Part shown: positions 1 through 9,352 of the stretch, in pieces | Layout: each line of letters opens with the position of its first letter | Numbering within the stretch: position 1 is the stretch's first letter | Assembly: GCA_040904785.1 (NCBI GenBank) | Contig: JBBDSV010000083.1 | Location: 1-20,081 of the forward strand | Length of the DNA: 20,081 bases | Reading direction: 5' to 3' | Source of the DNA: JBBDSV01 sp040904785 | GTDB taxonomy: Bacteria > Actinomycetota > Nitriliruptoria > Nitriliruptorales > Nitriliruptoraceae | The notes under the pieces: generated by a model | Databases searched by the model: none | The model's input: the letters and a program-made list of their open reading frames with translations, nothing else | What the model was told of the DNA's origin: nothing | Translations under genes and position numbers: made by a program

Positions 1-451
1 CGACGGCGGTCTGCGCGGCGTTTGCCGCCGCACGCACCGCCAATGGATCCCGTCGCTGCCGGGCGAGCGTGACGTGACCGGCGACGTCGCGCTGCGCGAC
101 CGGAACACCGGCCGCGGCCAGTCGTCGCTGCAGGTGCGCGCCCACCGTCGCCAGCGCCCCTGCCGGTTCATCGGCCAGCTCAAGCACGAGCGTGCGCCGG
201 TGCCAGACGGCGATGCCGCGCGGGATCAGTACTGGCGCGCAGGTCACGGACGCGACGTCGGCCACCACGTCGCCGATTCGCCTCTCCGACGCCGCGTCGA
301 CGTCGCCGCAGAATGCAAGCGTGACGTGCCATCCCTGTGGGCGCGTCCAGACGACATCGGTGTGGATGTCGCGCAGTGGCGCAATGGCTGCATCCAGCGG
401 CTGTTCGACCGGAGCGGCGAGTTGAACGCCGACGAACACCCGTGCCGTCAC
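1..451 (-). CDS. thpR: RNA 2',3'-cyclic phosphodiesterase (2'-5' RNA ligase family), C-terminus cut off
   Basis: The gene runs off the left window edge, so only about 150 N-terminal residues are visible of a family that is usually 175-190 residues long. It has the two-histidine phosphoesterase signature: HVTL at residues 42-45 and a second HVTL at 126-129, in the expected spacing. The N-terminus (ARVFVGVQL) is the usual first beta strand. Family members open 2',3'-cyclic phosphate ends of RNA in the cytoplasm, and some show reversible 2'-5' ligation in vitro. The GTG start lies 4 bases after the cinA stop, with a GAGG about 8 bases upstream inside cinA. It therefore looks like the next gene of the rodZ-like/rimO/pgsA/cinA operon. 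Its physiological substrate in bacteria is not settled. Confidence 0.85.
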   Translation of the reverse strand, partial: MTARVFVGVQLAAPVEQPLDAAIAPLRDIHTDVVWTRPQGWHVTLAFCGDVDAASERRIGDVVADVASVTCAPVLIPRGIAVWHRRTLVLELADEPAGALATVGAHLQRRLAAAGVPVAQRDVAGHVTLARQRRDPLAVRAAANAAQTAV

Positions 452-455
452 CCTC

Positions 456-1733
456 TCACGCCTCTGCGAGTCGCCGCCGCAGCAGGTCCAGCACCGAGGT
501 TCCCAGTCGCGCGATGATCTGGTCGCGGTCCCCCGACAGCACGCGTTCATGGACTTCGACGTGCCCGTCGGGGTGCGCGAGCGCCCAGATGGCCGTGCCA
601 ACCGGCCTTGCGCCGACCGGCTCGGGGCCGGCAACACCGGTGACAGCGATCGCCCAGGCCGCTCCCGTACGCGCGCGAACCGCGCTGGCGAGCGCGGTCG
701 TGACGGCCGGACTGATCGGCCCGTCGGTGTCGAGTAGCGACGCATCGATGCCGAGGAGGTCGCGCTTGGTAGCTGTCGCATACACCACGACGCCGCCGAG
801 CAGCGCCCTCGAGGCTCCCGGCACGCGTCCCAGGCGCGAGGCGATGTCACCGGCGGTGGCGGACTCGGCCGTGGCCACGGTCTGCTCCCGTTCGACGAGC
901 AACCGGATGACGGTGTCTTCCAGGGACTCGTCATCGATTGCCGCGACCGATGAACCGAGTGCGGCGACGACCGCGTCGACCGCCGGCTGCAGTTCGGCGC
1001 GCGCGCTGTCCGGATCACCGGCCGTGCGCGTCAGCCGAACCTCGATCGCACGGGAGTGGGCGAGAAATGCGAGTGTCACACCATCGAAGTCTTCGATGAG
1101 CGGTTCGACGACGGCGGCGACGTCGGACTCGCCACGGCCGGCGACGTGCACCGACCGGGTGACCGTGGCGCGCGGCCCCGCCAGACGCTGCACCTCGGCG
1201 ACGACGTGCCGATCGAACAGCGCACGCATCTCCCAGGGAACGCCCGGAAGGGCGATGACCCGCGCCGTATCGAGTGTGAGCGCGAACGCAGGCGCGGTGC
1301 CGACGGCCGGAAAAATCTGTGCCCCCGCCGGGATCCGTGCCTGTTTCAGATTCTGCGCCGACATCGTGCGACCCATAGTCGCAAACCGGGCGATGATCGC
1401 CTCACGCAGGTCGTCGTGTTCCTCGAGCGCGACACCGGCGGCCGCCGCGATCGCCTCGCGCGTCAGGTCGTCCACCGTCGGCCCCAGTCCGCCTCCGACG
1501 AGGATCACATCGACGCGTTCGACGAGGTAGCCGAGGGCGTCGACGAGCTCGTCGAGCTCATCACGCGCCGCGACATGGTGGACGACGTCGACACCGAGTT
1601 CCCGCAGCCGTCGGCTGAGCCATGTCGCGTTCGAATCGGTGAGATCGCCCAGCAGCAGTTCGCTGCCGACCGACAGGATGGCCGCTGTCACGGGGGCAGC
1701 GGTGGGGGTGATTGCTGCGACTTCGCTGCTCAT
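456..1733 (-). CDS. cinA: CinA family protein: N-terminal molybdopterin-binding-like domain plus C-terminal nicotinamide-nucleotide amidase domain
   Basis: 425 residues, the normal length of full CinA. The N-terminal COG1058/MoaB-like domain covers about residues 15-180, with SVGSELLLGD near 21-30, GGGLGPTVDDLT near 80-91 and PGVPWEM near 163-169. The C-terminal PncC-like domain covers about 265-425 and has AES at 289-291, VPGASRALLGG and AVTGVAGPEP. Family knowledge gives a role in NAD-cycle repair: ADP-ribose pyrophosphatase and deamidation of nicotinamide mononucleotide. The usual ESCTGG motif reads ESATAG here. The proposed nucleophile Ser291 is kept, but the Cys and one Gly are changed, so amidase activity is likely but not certain. 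The ATG overlaps the pgsA stop as ATGA, which indicates translational coupling. In many actinobacteria recA lies nearby, but it is not in the window. Confidence 0.93.
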   Translation of the reverse strand: MSSEVAAITPTAAPVTAAILSVGSELLLGDLTDSNATWLSRRLRELGVDVVHHVAARDELDELVDALGYLVERVDVILVGGGLGPTVDDLTREAIAAAAGVALEEHDDLREAIIARFATMGRTMSAQNLKQARIPAGAQIFPAVGTAPAFALTLDTARVIALPGVPWEMRALFDRHVVAEVQRLAGPRATVTRSVHVAGRGESDVAAVVEPLIEDFDGVTLAFLAHSRAIEVRLTRTAGDPDSARAELQPAVDAVVAALGSSVAAIDDESLEDTVIRLLVEREQTVATAESATAGDIASRLGRVPGASRALLGGVVVYATATKRDLLGIDASLLDTDGPISPAVTTALASAVRARTGAAWAIAVTGVAGPEPVGARPVGTAIWALAHPDGHVEVHERVLSGDRDQIIARLGTSVLDLLRRRLAEA

Positions 1734-2314
1734 GTGCGCTGTCGATGGCGTGCCCGGGCGAGTCGACCGGCGCGGAACGCATAGTCGACGCCGGACCACA
1801 CGGTCAGCACGACCGCGAGGTCGAGGAGTCGTGCGGCGATGACGTCGGCGATACCGGGCGCGAGATAGGCACCGATGGCGATCATCTGGGCGACGGTCTT
1901 CGCCTTGCCCCAGTTGCTCGCCGGCATCACGAGACCCAGGCGCTGCACCATCCGCACGCGCAGTCCGGTGACAGCCAGTTCGCGCGCGACGATGACGACG
2001 ACCGCCCACCACGGCAGGTCCCCGGTGATCGCCAGGCTCGCCAGCGAGCCGATGATGAGGATCTTGTCCGCGATCGGATCGGCCAACTGCCCCCACGTGG
2101 TGATGCCGTTGTAGCGCCGGGCGACCCACCCATCGATCGAATCGGTTGCCGCGGCGAAGATGAACACGCCGAACGCCCACAGACGGGCCGTGCCCGCGTC
2201 GTCGATCGTGAGCAGCCACAAGATCACCGGAACAAGTGCGACGCGCAGAAACGTGAGCAGATTCGGGAGACGCCGCCATTGCGGCGTCGGACGGCGGCCG
2301 GCAGATTCACCCAC
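1730..2314 (-). CDS. pgsA: CDP-diacylglycerol--glycerol-3-phosphate 3-phosphatidyltransferase
   Basis: Integral membrane enzyme of about 194 residues that makes phosphatidylglycerophosphate from CDP-diacylglycerol and glycerol-3-phosphate, the first step to phosphatidylglycerol and cardiolipin. The full CDP-alcohol phosphatidyltransferase signature is present: Asp58, Asp61-Gly62, Ala65-Arg66, Gly75, Asp79 and Asp83, in the exact D-x2-DG-x2-AR-x8-G-x3-D-x3-D spacing. Several hydrophobic segments surround it, the first (LLTFLRVALVPVILWLL) just ahead of the motif. The preferred start is GTG at 2314, because GGAG at 2321-2324 sits 6 bases upstream. That start overlaps the rimO stop by 8 bases. 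ATG codons at 2338 and further upstream are open but have no ribosome site. The 3' end overlaps cinA by ATGA. Other actinobacterial CDP-alcohol transferases (PgsA1-type, inositol) are the main alternative, but the rimO/cinA context favours PgsA. Confidence 0.9.
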   Translation of the reverse strand: MGESAGRRPTPQWRRLPNLLTFLRVALVPVILWLLTIDDAGTARLWAFGVFIFAAATDSIDGWVARRYNGITTWGQLADPIADKILIIGSLASLAITGDLPWWAVVVIVARELAVTGLRVRMVQRLGLVMPASNWGKAKTVAQMIAIGAYLAPGIADVIAARLLDLAVVLTVWSGVDYAFRAGRLARARHRQRT

Positions 2315-3881
2315 CGTGCGCTCCGGCAGTCTCGGCATCGACGTGTGCGATGAGGTCGACGCCGTCCGTGTCGATGACACGCGCGCTCACGGTACGTCCG
2401 ACGGGAACGTCGACGGCTCGGCGAGTGCCATCGTCGGCGGATACCAGGAGGATCTCGCCGTCGGTGTCTGGCGCCTCACGGTACGAACGGGCGAGCGTCG
2501 CGCCGTCGGCGGTCTGTTGGACGGTGACCTCGAGCGTGCGGCCGATGAAACGCCGCGCAGCAGCGTCGGCGACGTGCTCCTGGACGTTGCTGACGCGTCG
2601 AACCCGCGCGAGCGCGAGCTCGGGATCGACCGCATCGGAGAAATCGGCTGCGGGCGTGCCGTCTTCAGCGCTGTAGGCGAACAGTCCGACCCAGTCGAGC
2701 GCGTAGGTCTCGAGGAATGCTTCGAGACGTGCGACATCATCGTCGGTTTCGCCGGGGAAGCCCAGAATGAAGTTCGAACGGAACACCGCGTCGGCGTCGA
2801 GTGCACGGATCCGGTCGATCAGCGCGCCGAAACGGACATGGTCGCCCGAACGAGCCATGCGTTCGACAACCGGTCCCGAGACGTGCTGCAGGCTCAGATC
2901 GAAGTAGCTCGCCACCTTGGGTTCAGCGACGATCGCCTCGACCAGCTCGGCGGTCAGTTCGGCCGGCTGCAGGTACATGAGTCGTAGTCGTTCGATGCCG
3001 TCGATGTCGGCGAGCGCGCGCAGAAGTGCGGGCTGCCGGGCCCGCCCGCCGGGCAGGTCCTTGCCCCACGATGTCGTGTTCTCGCTGACCAACACCAGTT
3101 CCCGGGCACCGTTGTGGGCCAGGAACTCGGCTTCGGCGACGAGTTGGTCGAGCGGGCGTGAACGAAATCGGCCACGGAACGACGGAATCGCGCAGAACGT
3201 GCAGACGCGGTCGCATCCGGAAGCGATCTTGAGGTACGCCCACGGCCCGCCGTCGTGCACGCGGATCGGGAACCGAGGACCCGACGCGGGGATGCGATCG
3301 AGATCGTCCTGCGGTTCGGCGACGACGGTCGTCGACGGTTCCGCTGGCCGATCCACGACCATCACCGGCAGCGACCTCCCGAGGAGACCGCCGGCCTCGT
3401 GGCTCACCGTGCCCGCGGTCCGACCGGGGTGCGGTGCGCCGACACCGACGACGCGGTCGCCGAGCCGACCGGCGAGCACGTCGCCGACGATCTTGGGAAG
3501 GTCGGCGTACCCCTCGAACCCGACGACCGCGTCGGCTTCGGGTATCGCCTCCGCGAGTTCATTCGGATACCGCTGCGCCATGCAGCCGACGATGAGCACG
3601 GCGCGCGCCTGTGCGTCGTCCTTGAGCTGGCATGCCGCGAGCACCGTGTCGATGGATTCCTGCTTGGCAGGTGCGATGAACGTGCAGGTGTTGACGAGCA
3701 CGACATCAGCGGACTCCGGGTCGTCGACGAGGCGGTCACCGGCACGCAGAAACAGGCCGGACAGCTGCTGGGAGTCCACCTCGTTGCGCCCACATCCGAG
3801 CGTGATGATCGCCACGGCACGACCGTCGGACACGCCTCGCCCACCCTCGGGCGAGCGCTGTTCCACCGCGGTCATCGTCAC
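2307..3881 (-). CDS. rimO: Ribosomal protein S12 (Asp89) methylthiotransferase, radical SAM enzyme
   Basis: Iron-sulfur enzyme that adds a methylthio group to the conserved aspartate of ribosomal protein S12. The N-terminal MTTase domain has cluster cysteines at residues 30 (LGCGRNEVDS), 66 (NTCTF) and 100 (GCMAQR). The radical SAM cluster CDRVCTFC has Cys223, 227 and 230, and a TRAM-like domain ends the protein. LGC-x-RN-x-VDS near the first cysteine is the RimO form and argues against MiaB. The chosen GTG start has AGGAG at 3888-3892, 6 bases upstream. An alternative GTG at 3923 would overlap the RodZ-like stop by 4 bases but lacks a well-spaced ribosome site. At 524 residues it is longer than usual (about 440), largely because of an insertion between the MTTase and radical SAM domains (see findings). 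It is second in a minus-strand operon. Confidence 0.92.
   Translation of the reverse strand: MTMTAVEQRSPEGGRGVSDGRAVAIITLGCGRNEVDSQQLSGLFLRAGDRLVDDPESADVVLVNTCTFIAPAKQESIDTVLAACQLKDDAQARAVLIVGCMAQRYPNELAEAIPEADAVVGFEGYADLPKIVGDVLAGRLGDRVVGVGAPHPGRTAGTVSHEAGGLLGRSLPVMVVDRPAEPSTTVVAEPQDDLDRIPASGPRFPIRVHDGGPWAYLKIASGCDRVCTFCAIPSFRGRFRSRPLDQLVAEAEFLAHNGARELVLVSENTTSWGKDLPGGRARQPALLRALADIDGIERLRLMYLQPAELTAELVEAIVAEPKVASYFDLSLQHVSGPVVERMARSGDHVRFGALIDRIRALDADAVFRSNFILGFPGETDDDVARLEAFLETYALDWVGLFAYSAEDGTPAADFSDAVDPELALARVRRVSNVQEHVADAAARRFIGRTLEVTVQQTADGATLARSYREAPDTDGEILLVSADDGTRRAVDVPVGRTVSARVIDTDGVDLIAHVDAETAGAHGG
2321..2324 (-). promoter_or_regulatory. Ribosome binding site of pgsA
   Basis: GGAG on the minus strand, 6 bases before GTG at 2314 and inside the last codons of rimO. 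It decides the pgsA start against the upstream ATG at 2338. Confidence 0.55.
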
Positions 3882-3887
3882 CTGTTG

Positions 3888-3892
3888 CTCCT
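3888..3892 (-). promoter_or_regulatory. Ribosome binding site of rimO
   Basis: AGGAG on the minus strand, 6 bases before GTG at 3881. It supports this start over the GTG at 3923. Confidence 0.5.
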
Positions 3893-3919
3893 GGCCACCG
3901 ACGCGCGTCGCGAGCGCAC

Positions 3920-4696
3920 TCACGACGCGGTGGCGAACTCCTCGCGAGTGAACGACACGTCGACGACCTCGCCCCGACCACCGGGCGCGCCGAGATTCTC
4001 GCCGTTGACTTCGAGGCGGACGCCGCCCGCATTGCCCACACGCAGCTGCACCGCCTCGTCGGCCTGGTATTGCAGCGTCTCACCGGCCGGCATGGTCTGC
4101 TCGAGCACGACCGCGCCGTCGACGGTGACACGCAACCATGACGGCTCCTCGAGGGTGACGAGGAGTTCGACACCGTCGTAGATCGGTTCCGGCGCGGGTT
4201 CGACCGGGTCGGGTGGTTCGACATCCGGCGTTTCGCCATCGTCTTCGGGAGTCGGCGCCGGCGTCGGCGGCGGTCCGACCGGTTCCTCCTGATCGGCCGC
4301 CTCGGGCGCGAACCCGTTGGTGATCATCCCGAGAAATGCCAGGCCTGCGACAACGACGACGCCGATGAACACCCAGGTAAGCCACGCGGGCGGTGTCGTG
4401 CGTCGCGGCCCCTGCGGAATCGTTCCGCTGACGAGCGACGATGCCGACAGATCGTTCATGCCGGTGTAGTGCTGGCGGTAGGCATCGAGGAGCGGTTCAG
4501 GGTCGAGTTCGAGCTCGAGCGCGTAGCTGCGCAGGAATCCCTTGGCGTAGACATCGCCGCCGAAGACATCGAAGCGCTCCTCCTCGAGCGCCCGCAGTTG
4601 CTCGGCGCGCGCACGTACCGAGCGTGCTACGTCTTCGAGCGTGCGACCCGACGCTTCGCGCGCCGCGCGCAGCGTGTCGCCGATTCCGGTGCTCAC
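3920..4696 (-). CDS. RodZ-like membrane protein: HTH domain, one membrane helix, DUF4115-like C-terminus
   Basis: 258 residues. Residues about 4-70 form a Cro-like helix-turn-helix of the RodZ type (IGDTLRAAREASGRTLEDVA, then the VYAKGFLRSYA segment). Next come a flexible linker, one membrane helix at about 105-125 (WLTWVFIGVVVVAGLAFLGM), a Pro/Glu/Asp-rich spacer and a beta-rich C-terminal domain like DUF4115. In characterised bacteria RodZ links the cytoskeleton to cell-wall synthesis. In actinobacteria without MreB the role is unclear, so I give no gene symbol. The GTG start at 4696 is preceded 4 bases upstream by GGAAGGA. An in-frame ATG at 4714 has no ribosome site. It is the first gene of the operon running through rimO, pgsA, cinA and thpR. 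Confidence 0.85.
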   Translation of the reverse strand: MSTGIGDTLRAAREASGRTLEDVARSVRARAEQLRALEEERFDVFGGDVYAKGFLRSYALELELDPEPLLDAYRQHYTGMNDLSASSLVSGTIPQGPRRTTPPAWLTWVFIGVVVVAGLAFLGMITNGFAPEAADQEEPVGPPPTPAPTPEDDGETPDVEPPDPVEPAPEPIYDGVELLVTLEEPSWLRVTVDGAVVLEQTMPAGETLQYQADEAVQLRVGNAGGVRLEVNGENLGAPGGRGEVVDVSFTREEFATAS

Positions 4697-4700
4697 GGTG

Positions 4701-4707
4701 TCCTTCC
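4701..4707 (-). promoter_or_regulatory. Ribosome binding site of the RodZ-like gene
   Basis: GGAAGGA on the minus strand, 4 bases before GTG 4696. The spacing is a little short, but it is the only purine-rich site near either candidate start. Confidence 0.4.
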
Positions 4708-4799
4708 GCGCCATTGACAGCGTGTCGATCGCCCGGCCGCGGCCACCGCCGCACTCCCCCGCGTTTCACGCGCGTGGCAGTCGTCGCCATCCGGTGCGC

Positions 4800-4805
4800 A
4801 ACCTA
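4800..4805 (-). promoter_or_regulatory. Candidate -10 element for the RodZ-like/rimO operon
   Basis: TAGGTT on the minus strand fits TAnnnT. It would give a leader of about 95-100 bases before GTG 4696. I see no convincing -35, so this is weak. Confidence 0.22.
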
Positions 4806-4832
4806 GCCGCTGACCGCCCGCATCGATGCCGC

Positions 4833-4868
4833 ATGGCCACCGCCACGGTGCTCGCCGGCGGTGGCCAT
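4833..4868. repeat. Perfect 12-bp inverted repeat (hairpin or dyad) between divergent genes
   Basis: ATGGCCACCGCC at 4833-4844 is exactly complementary to GGCGGTGGCCAT at 4857-4868, with a 12-base loop. No T-run follows on either strand, so it is not a classical terminator. It sits between the divergent RodZ-like and small secreted-protein genes, which suggests an operator or structured leader rather than an end signal. Confidence 0.6.
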
Positions 4869-4913
4869 CGATGCGCGCACGTGCACAGTTCTCGTTCGAT
4901 TCAGCGGCCGCGC

Positions 4914-4919
4914 TAGACT
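4914..4919 (+). promoter_or_regulatory. Candidate -10 element placing transcription start at the ATG (leaderless mRNA)
   Basis: TAGACT fits the TAnnnT -10 consensus and ends 7 bases before the A of ATG 4927. That is the spacing seen for leaderless transcripts, which are common in actinobacteria. No Shine-Dalgarno sequence precedes the ATG, which agrees with this reading. The -35 region is not recognisable. Confidence 0.5.
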
Positions 4920-4926
4920 TTCTCGC

Positions 4927-5205
4927 ATGATGACCATGCGAACCGTCTCCCGCAAGCTGTCGGCCGTCGTGTGCGCGGCCGCGTTGGTCCTCCTGCTGCT
5001 CACTCCGGCGGCCATCGCTGCAGAGTCCGGTTCCGGTGCCGAAGACGGCGACCACCGGATCGCATTGGCCGAGACTCCCCGTGATCGACTCGGCCTGCTG
5101 CTCCTCGGCGCTTTGGTCGTTGGTGGCGGCGCGGCGCTGGTCAATGCGCGGCGGCAGTTGCGTGGCGACCGGCCGCAGGCAAGCGGCGAGTTTCGCTGGC
5201 GCTGA
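4927..5205 (+). CDS. Small secreted/membrane protein, unknown function
   Basis: 92 residues that I do not recognise as a named family. Residues 1-32 look like a Sec signal sequence: basic start (MRTVSRK), hydrophobic core (VVCAAALVLLLL) and a plausible cleavage site after AIA or IAA. A short Asp/Glu/Gly-rich stretch follows, then a second hydrophobic segment at about 54-73 (LGLLLLGALVVGGGAALV) and a basic tail (NARRQLRGDR). If the signal is cleaved, the mature protein would be about 60 residues with one membrane anchor and an Arg-rich cytoplasmic end. ATG 4927 is chosen because a -10 element sits just upstream; ATG codons at 4930 and 4936 are alternatives. It is divergent from the RodZ-like gene and converges on ftsK, with 12 bases between the stop codons. 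Confidence 0.7.
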   Translation: MMTMRTVSRKLSAVVCAAALVLLLLTPAAIAAESGSGAEDGDHRIALAETPRDRLGLLLLGALVVGGGAALVNARRQLRGDRPQASGEFRWR

Positions 5206-5217
5206 CACCGCCGGCGA

Positions 5218-7575
<2,358 letters not shown>

Positions 7576-7583
7576 GCAGCGCG

Positions 7584-7588
7584 CTCCT
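7584..7588 (-). promoter_or_regulatory. Ribosome binding site of ftsK
   Basis: AGGAG on the minus strand, 8 bases before GTG 7575. It fixes a GTG start where no ATG is available. Confidence 0.55.
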
Positions 7589-7604
7589 GACCGGTCTGCT
7601 CACC

Positions 7605-7610
7605 AGCGTA
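7605..7610 (-). promoter_or_regulatory. Candidate -10 element of ftsK
   Basis: TACGCT on the minus strand fits TAnnnT. A weak -35-like TTCCTG lies about 16 bases upstream. Transcription would start near 7598, giving a leader of about 22 bases that contains the AGGAG. Confidence 0.35.
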
Positions 7611-7678
7611 ACCGCTGATGCCGCCACAGGAACTACACCGCTGTCAGTTGTTCGTCGCGTGCTCGGCGTCGACCGGGC

Positions 7679-9352
7679 TCATACGTCGGTGACGATCGGC
7701 AGGATGAACGGCCGGCGGCCGGTCTCCTCGCGCCAGAAGCGACCCAAGGCCTGCACCACGTGTCGCTGGATTGCTGCAGTGTCCTCGAACTTGACGCCTG
7801 CGAGACCACCGAGCTCGGCCTCGACCGCGCGCCGTGCCGCGTCGAGGATGTCGTCGGCCGCTTCGTGGAACACGACACCCTTCTGGGTGACGACCACGTC
7901 GGAGGCGACCTTGTGCGCGTGGGTGTCGATTGTGACGACACAGATGCAGATGCCGTCCTCACCGATCCGTCGACGGTCGCGCAGCAATGCGGGGCCGACG
8001 TCGTTGAGCAACCCGTCGATGTACACGTGGCTCGTGGGCACCGGATCGACGCGACGGACGCGCCCGTCGGCGAGTTCGACACGATCGCCGTCCTCGCACA
8101 CCAGCACGTGGTCCTCGAGGCAGCCCGTACCGACCGCGATGTCGCGGTGGGCGCGCATGTGCCGGTGCTCACCGTGCACCGGAATCACGTACTCCGGTTC
8201 GACGATGTTGTGGAACAGAATGAGATCGTCGCGGCTGGCGTGACCCGAGACGTGCACCGGCGCGATACCGCGGTGGACGACGTCGCAACCGCGTCGTGAG
8301 AGGTTGTTGATCGAGCGGAACACGGCCTGCTCGTTGCCGGGAATCAGGCTCGACGCGAGAATCACGAGATCGCCTTCACCGACCTGTAGCTGCCGATGGT
8401 CCCCGGCGCCCATGAGGCTCAGCGCCGAGAACGGCTCGCCCTGCGACCCGGTGCAGATCACGACCAGGTCACTGCGGTCGTAGTCATCGACGTCGTTGAG
8501 TTCCACGATTTGATTGGGATCGACCTCGAGGTACCCGAGGTCGATCGCGATCCCCATGTTGCGGACCATCGACCGTCCCACGAAGACCGGGCGACGCCCC
8601 ACGGCGATCGCCGCGTCGAGCACCTGCTGGACCCGGTGGACGTGGGAGGCGAAGGACGCGACAACGATCAGCCCTTCGGCATCGTTGACGAGCTCGCGGA
8701 TGCTCGAACCGACGGTCCGCTCCGTGCGCACGTGTCCGGGCACGTCTGCACCGGTCGAATCCGCCAGCAGCAAGTCGACGCCCTCGTCGCCCAGACGCGC
8801 GAAATGTGCGAGGTCGGTCGGGCGCCCGTCGATCGGGCTCTGATCAAGCTTGAAGTCGCCGGTGTGCACGATCATCCCGTGTGGCGTCCGGAACGCGTAG
8901 GCGACACCGTCGGGGATCGAGTGGCTGACCTGGACTGCCTCAACATTGAAGGGCCCGTGATCGATGACGTCACCGGGCCCGAGTTCGACGAACGTGACGT
9001 CGGGCAGGTCGTCCCACTCCTCGAGGACGGCCTCGCAGAATGCCAGCGTCAGCTTGGTCCCGTAGACCGTCAGTGAACGGTCGAGATCGCGCAGCAGGTA
9101 CGGCAGCGCCCCGATGTGGTCGAGGTGCCCGTGGGTGAAAAACACCACGTCGACGTCGTCGGCGCGTTCCTTGAGCCAGCCCCAGTCCGGCAGGATGAGG
9201 TCGACGCCGAGATGCTCGGCGTCCGGAAACAGCACGCCGACGTCGACGATGGCCACCGCGCCATCGACCTCGATGGTGGCCATGTTGCGGCCGATTTCAC
9301 CCAGCCCTCCGAGAAAGGTGACCGTGACGGGCGGGGAAGTCGCCGCGCTCAT
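7679..9352 (-). CDS. rnj: Ribonuclease J
   Basis: 557 residues, the typical length of RNase J, a zinc-dependent beta-CASP metallo-beta-lactamase with endo- and 5'-3' exoribonuclease activity in mRNA decay and rRNA maturation. The N-terminus (VTFLGGLGEIGRNM) is characteristic. The zinc motif HGHLDH is at 74-79. Further motifs visible are VSHSIPD, VHTGDFKLD (metal-binding Asp), a beta-CASP region with ICTGSQGEP, then HVSGHAS and IPVHGEHRHM. The C-terminal domain ends with FWREETGRRPFILPIV, conserved in actinobacterial enzymes. The ATG overlaps the dapA stop as ATGA, so the two are co-transcribed and probably translationally coupled. The dapA-rnj pairing is conserved in actinobacteria. Confidence 0.96.
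   Translation of the reverse strand: MSAATSPPVTVTFLGGLGEIGRNMATIEVDGAVAIVDVGVLFPDAEHLGVDLILPDWGWLKERADDVDVVFFTHGHLDHIGALPYLLRDLDRSLTVYGTKLTLAFCEAVLEEWDDLPDVTFVELGPGDVIDHGPFNVEAVQVSHSIPDGVAYAFRTPHGMIVHTGDFKLDQSPIDGRPTDLAHFARLGDEGVDLLLADSTGADVPGHVRTERTVGSSIRELVNDAEGLIVVASFASHVHRVQQVLDAAIAVGRRPVFVGRSMVRNMGIAIDLGYLEVDPNQIVELNDVDDYDRSDLVVICTGSQGEPFSALSLMGAGDHRQLQVGEGDLVILASSLIPGNEQAVFRSINNLSRRGCDVVHRGIAPVHVSGHASRDDLILFHNIVEPEYVIPVHGEHRHMRAHRDIAVGTGCLEDHVLVCEDGDRVELADGRVRRVDPVPTSHVYIDGLLNDVGPALLRDRRRIGEDGICICVVTIDTHAHKVASDVVVTQKGVVFHEAADDILDAARRAVEAELGGLAGVKFEDTAAIQRHVVQALGRFWREETGRRPFILPIVTDV

Noticed and set aside
1734..2279. Upstream extension of the cinA frame across pgsA
   Set aside because: The extra 182 residues are Arg-rich shadow of pgsA. 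CinA homology begins just after ATG 1733.
2160..4181. Several plus-strand open frames of 200-340 codons opposite rimO and pgsA
   Set aside because: Their products are low-complexity and Arg/Ser/Asp-rich, have no recognisable domain or ribosome site, and lie fully opposite well-identified genes.
7576..7678. Possible terminator after RNase J
   Set aside because: Only a 4-bp complementary pair (GTCG/CGAC) could be found, with no T-run, so no terminator is called.
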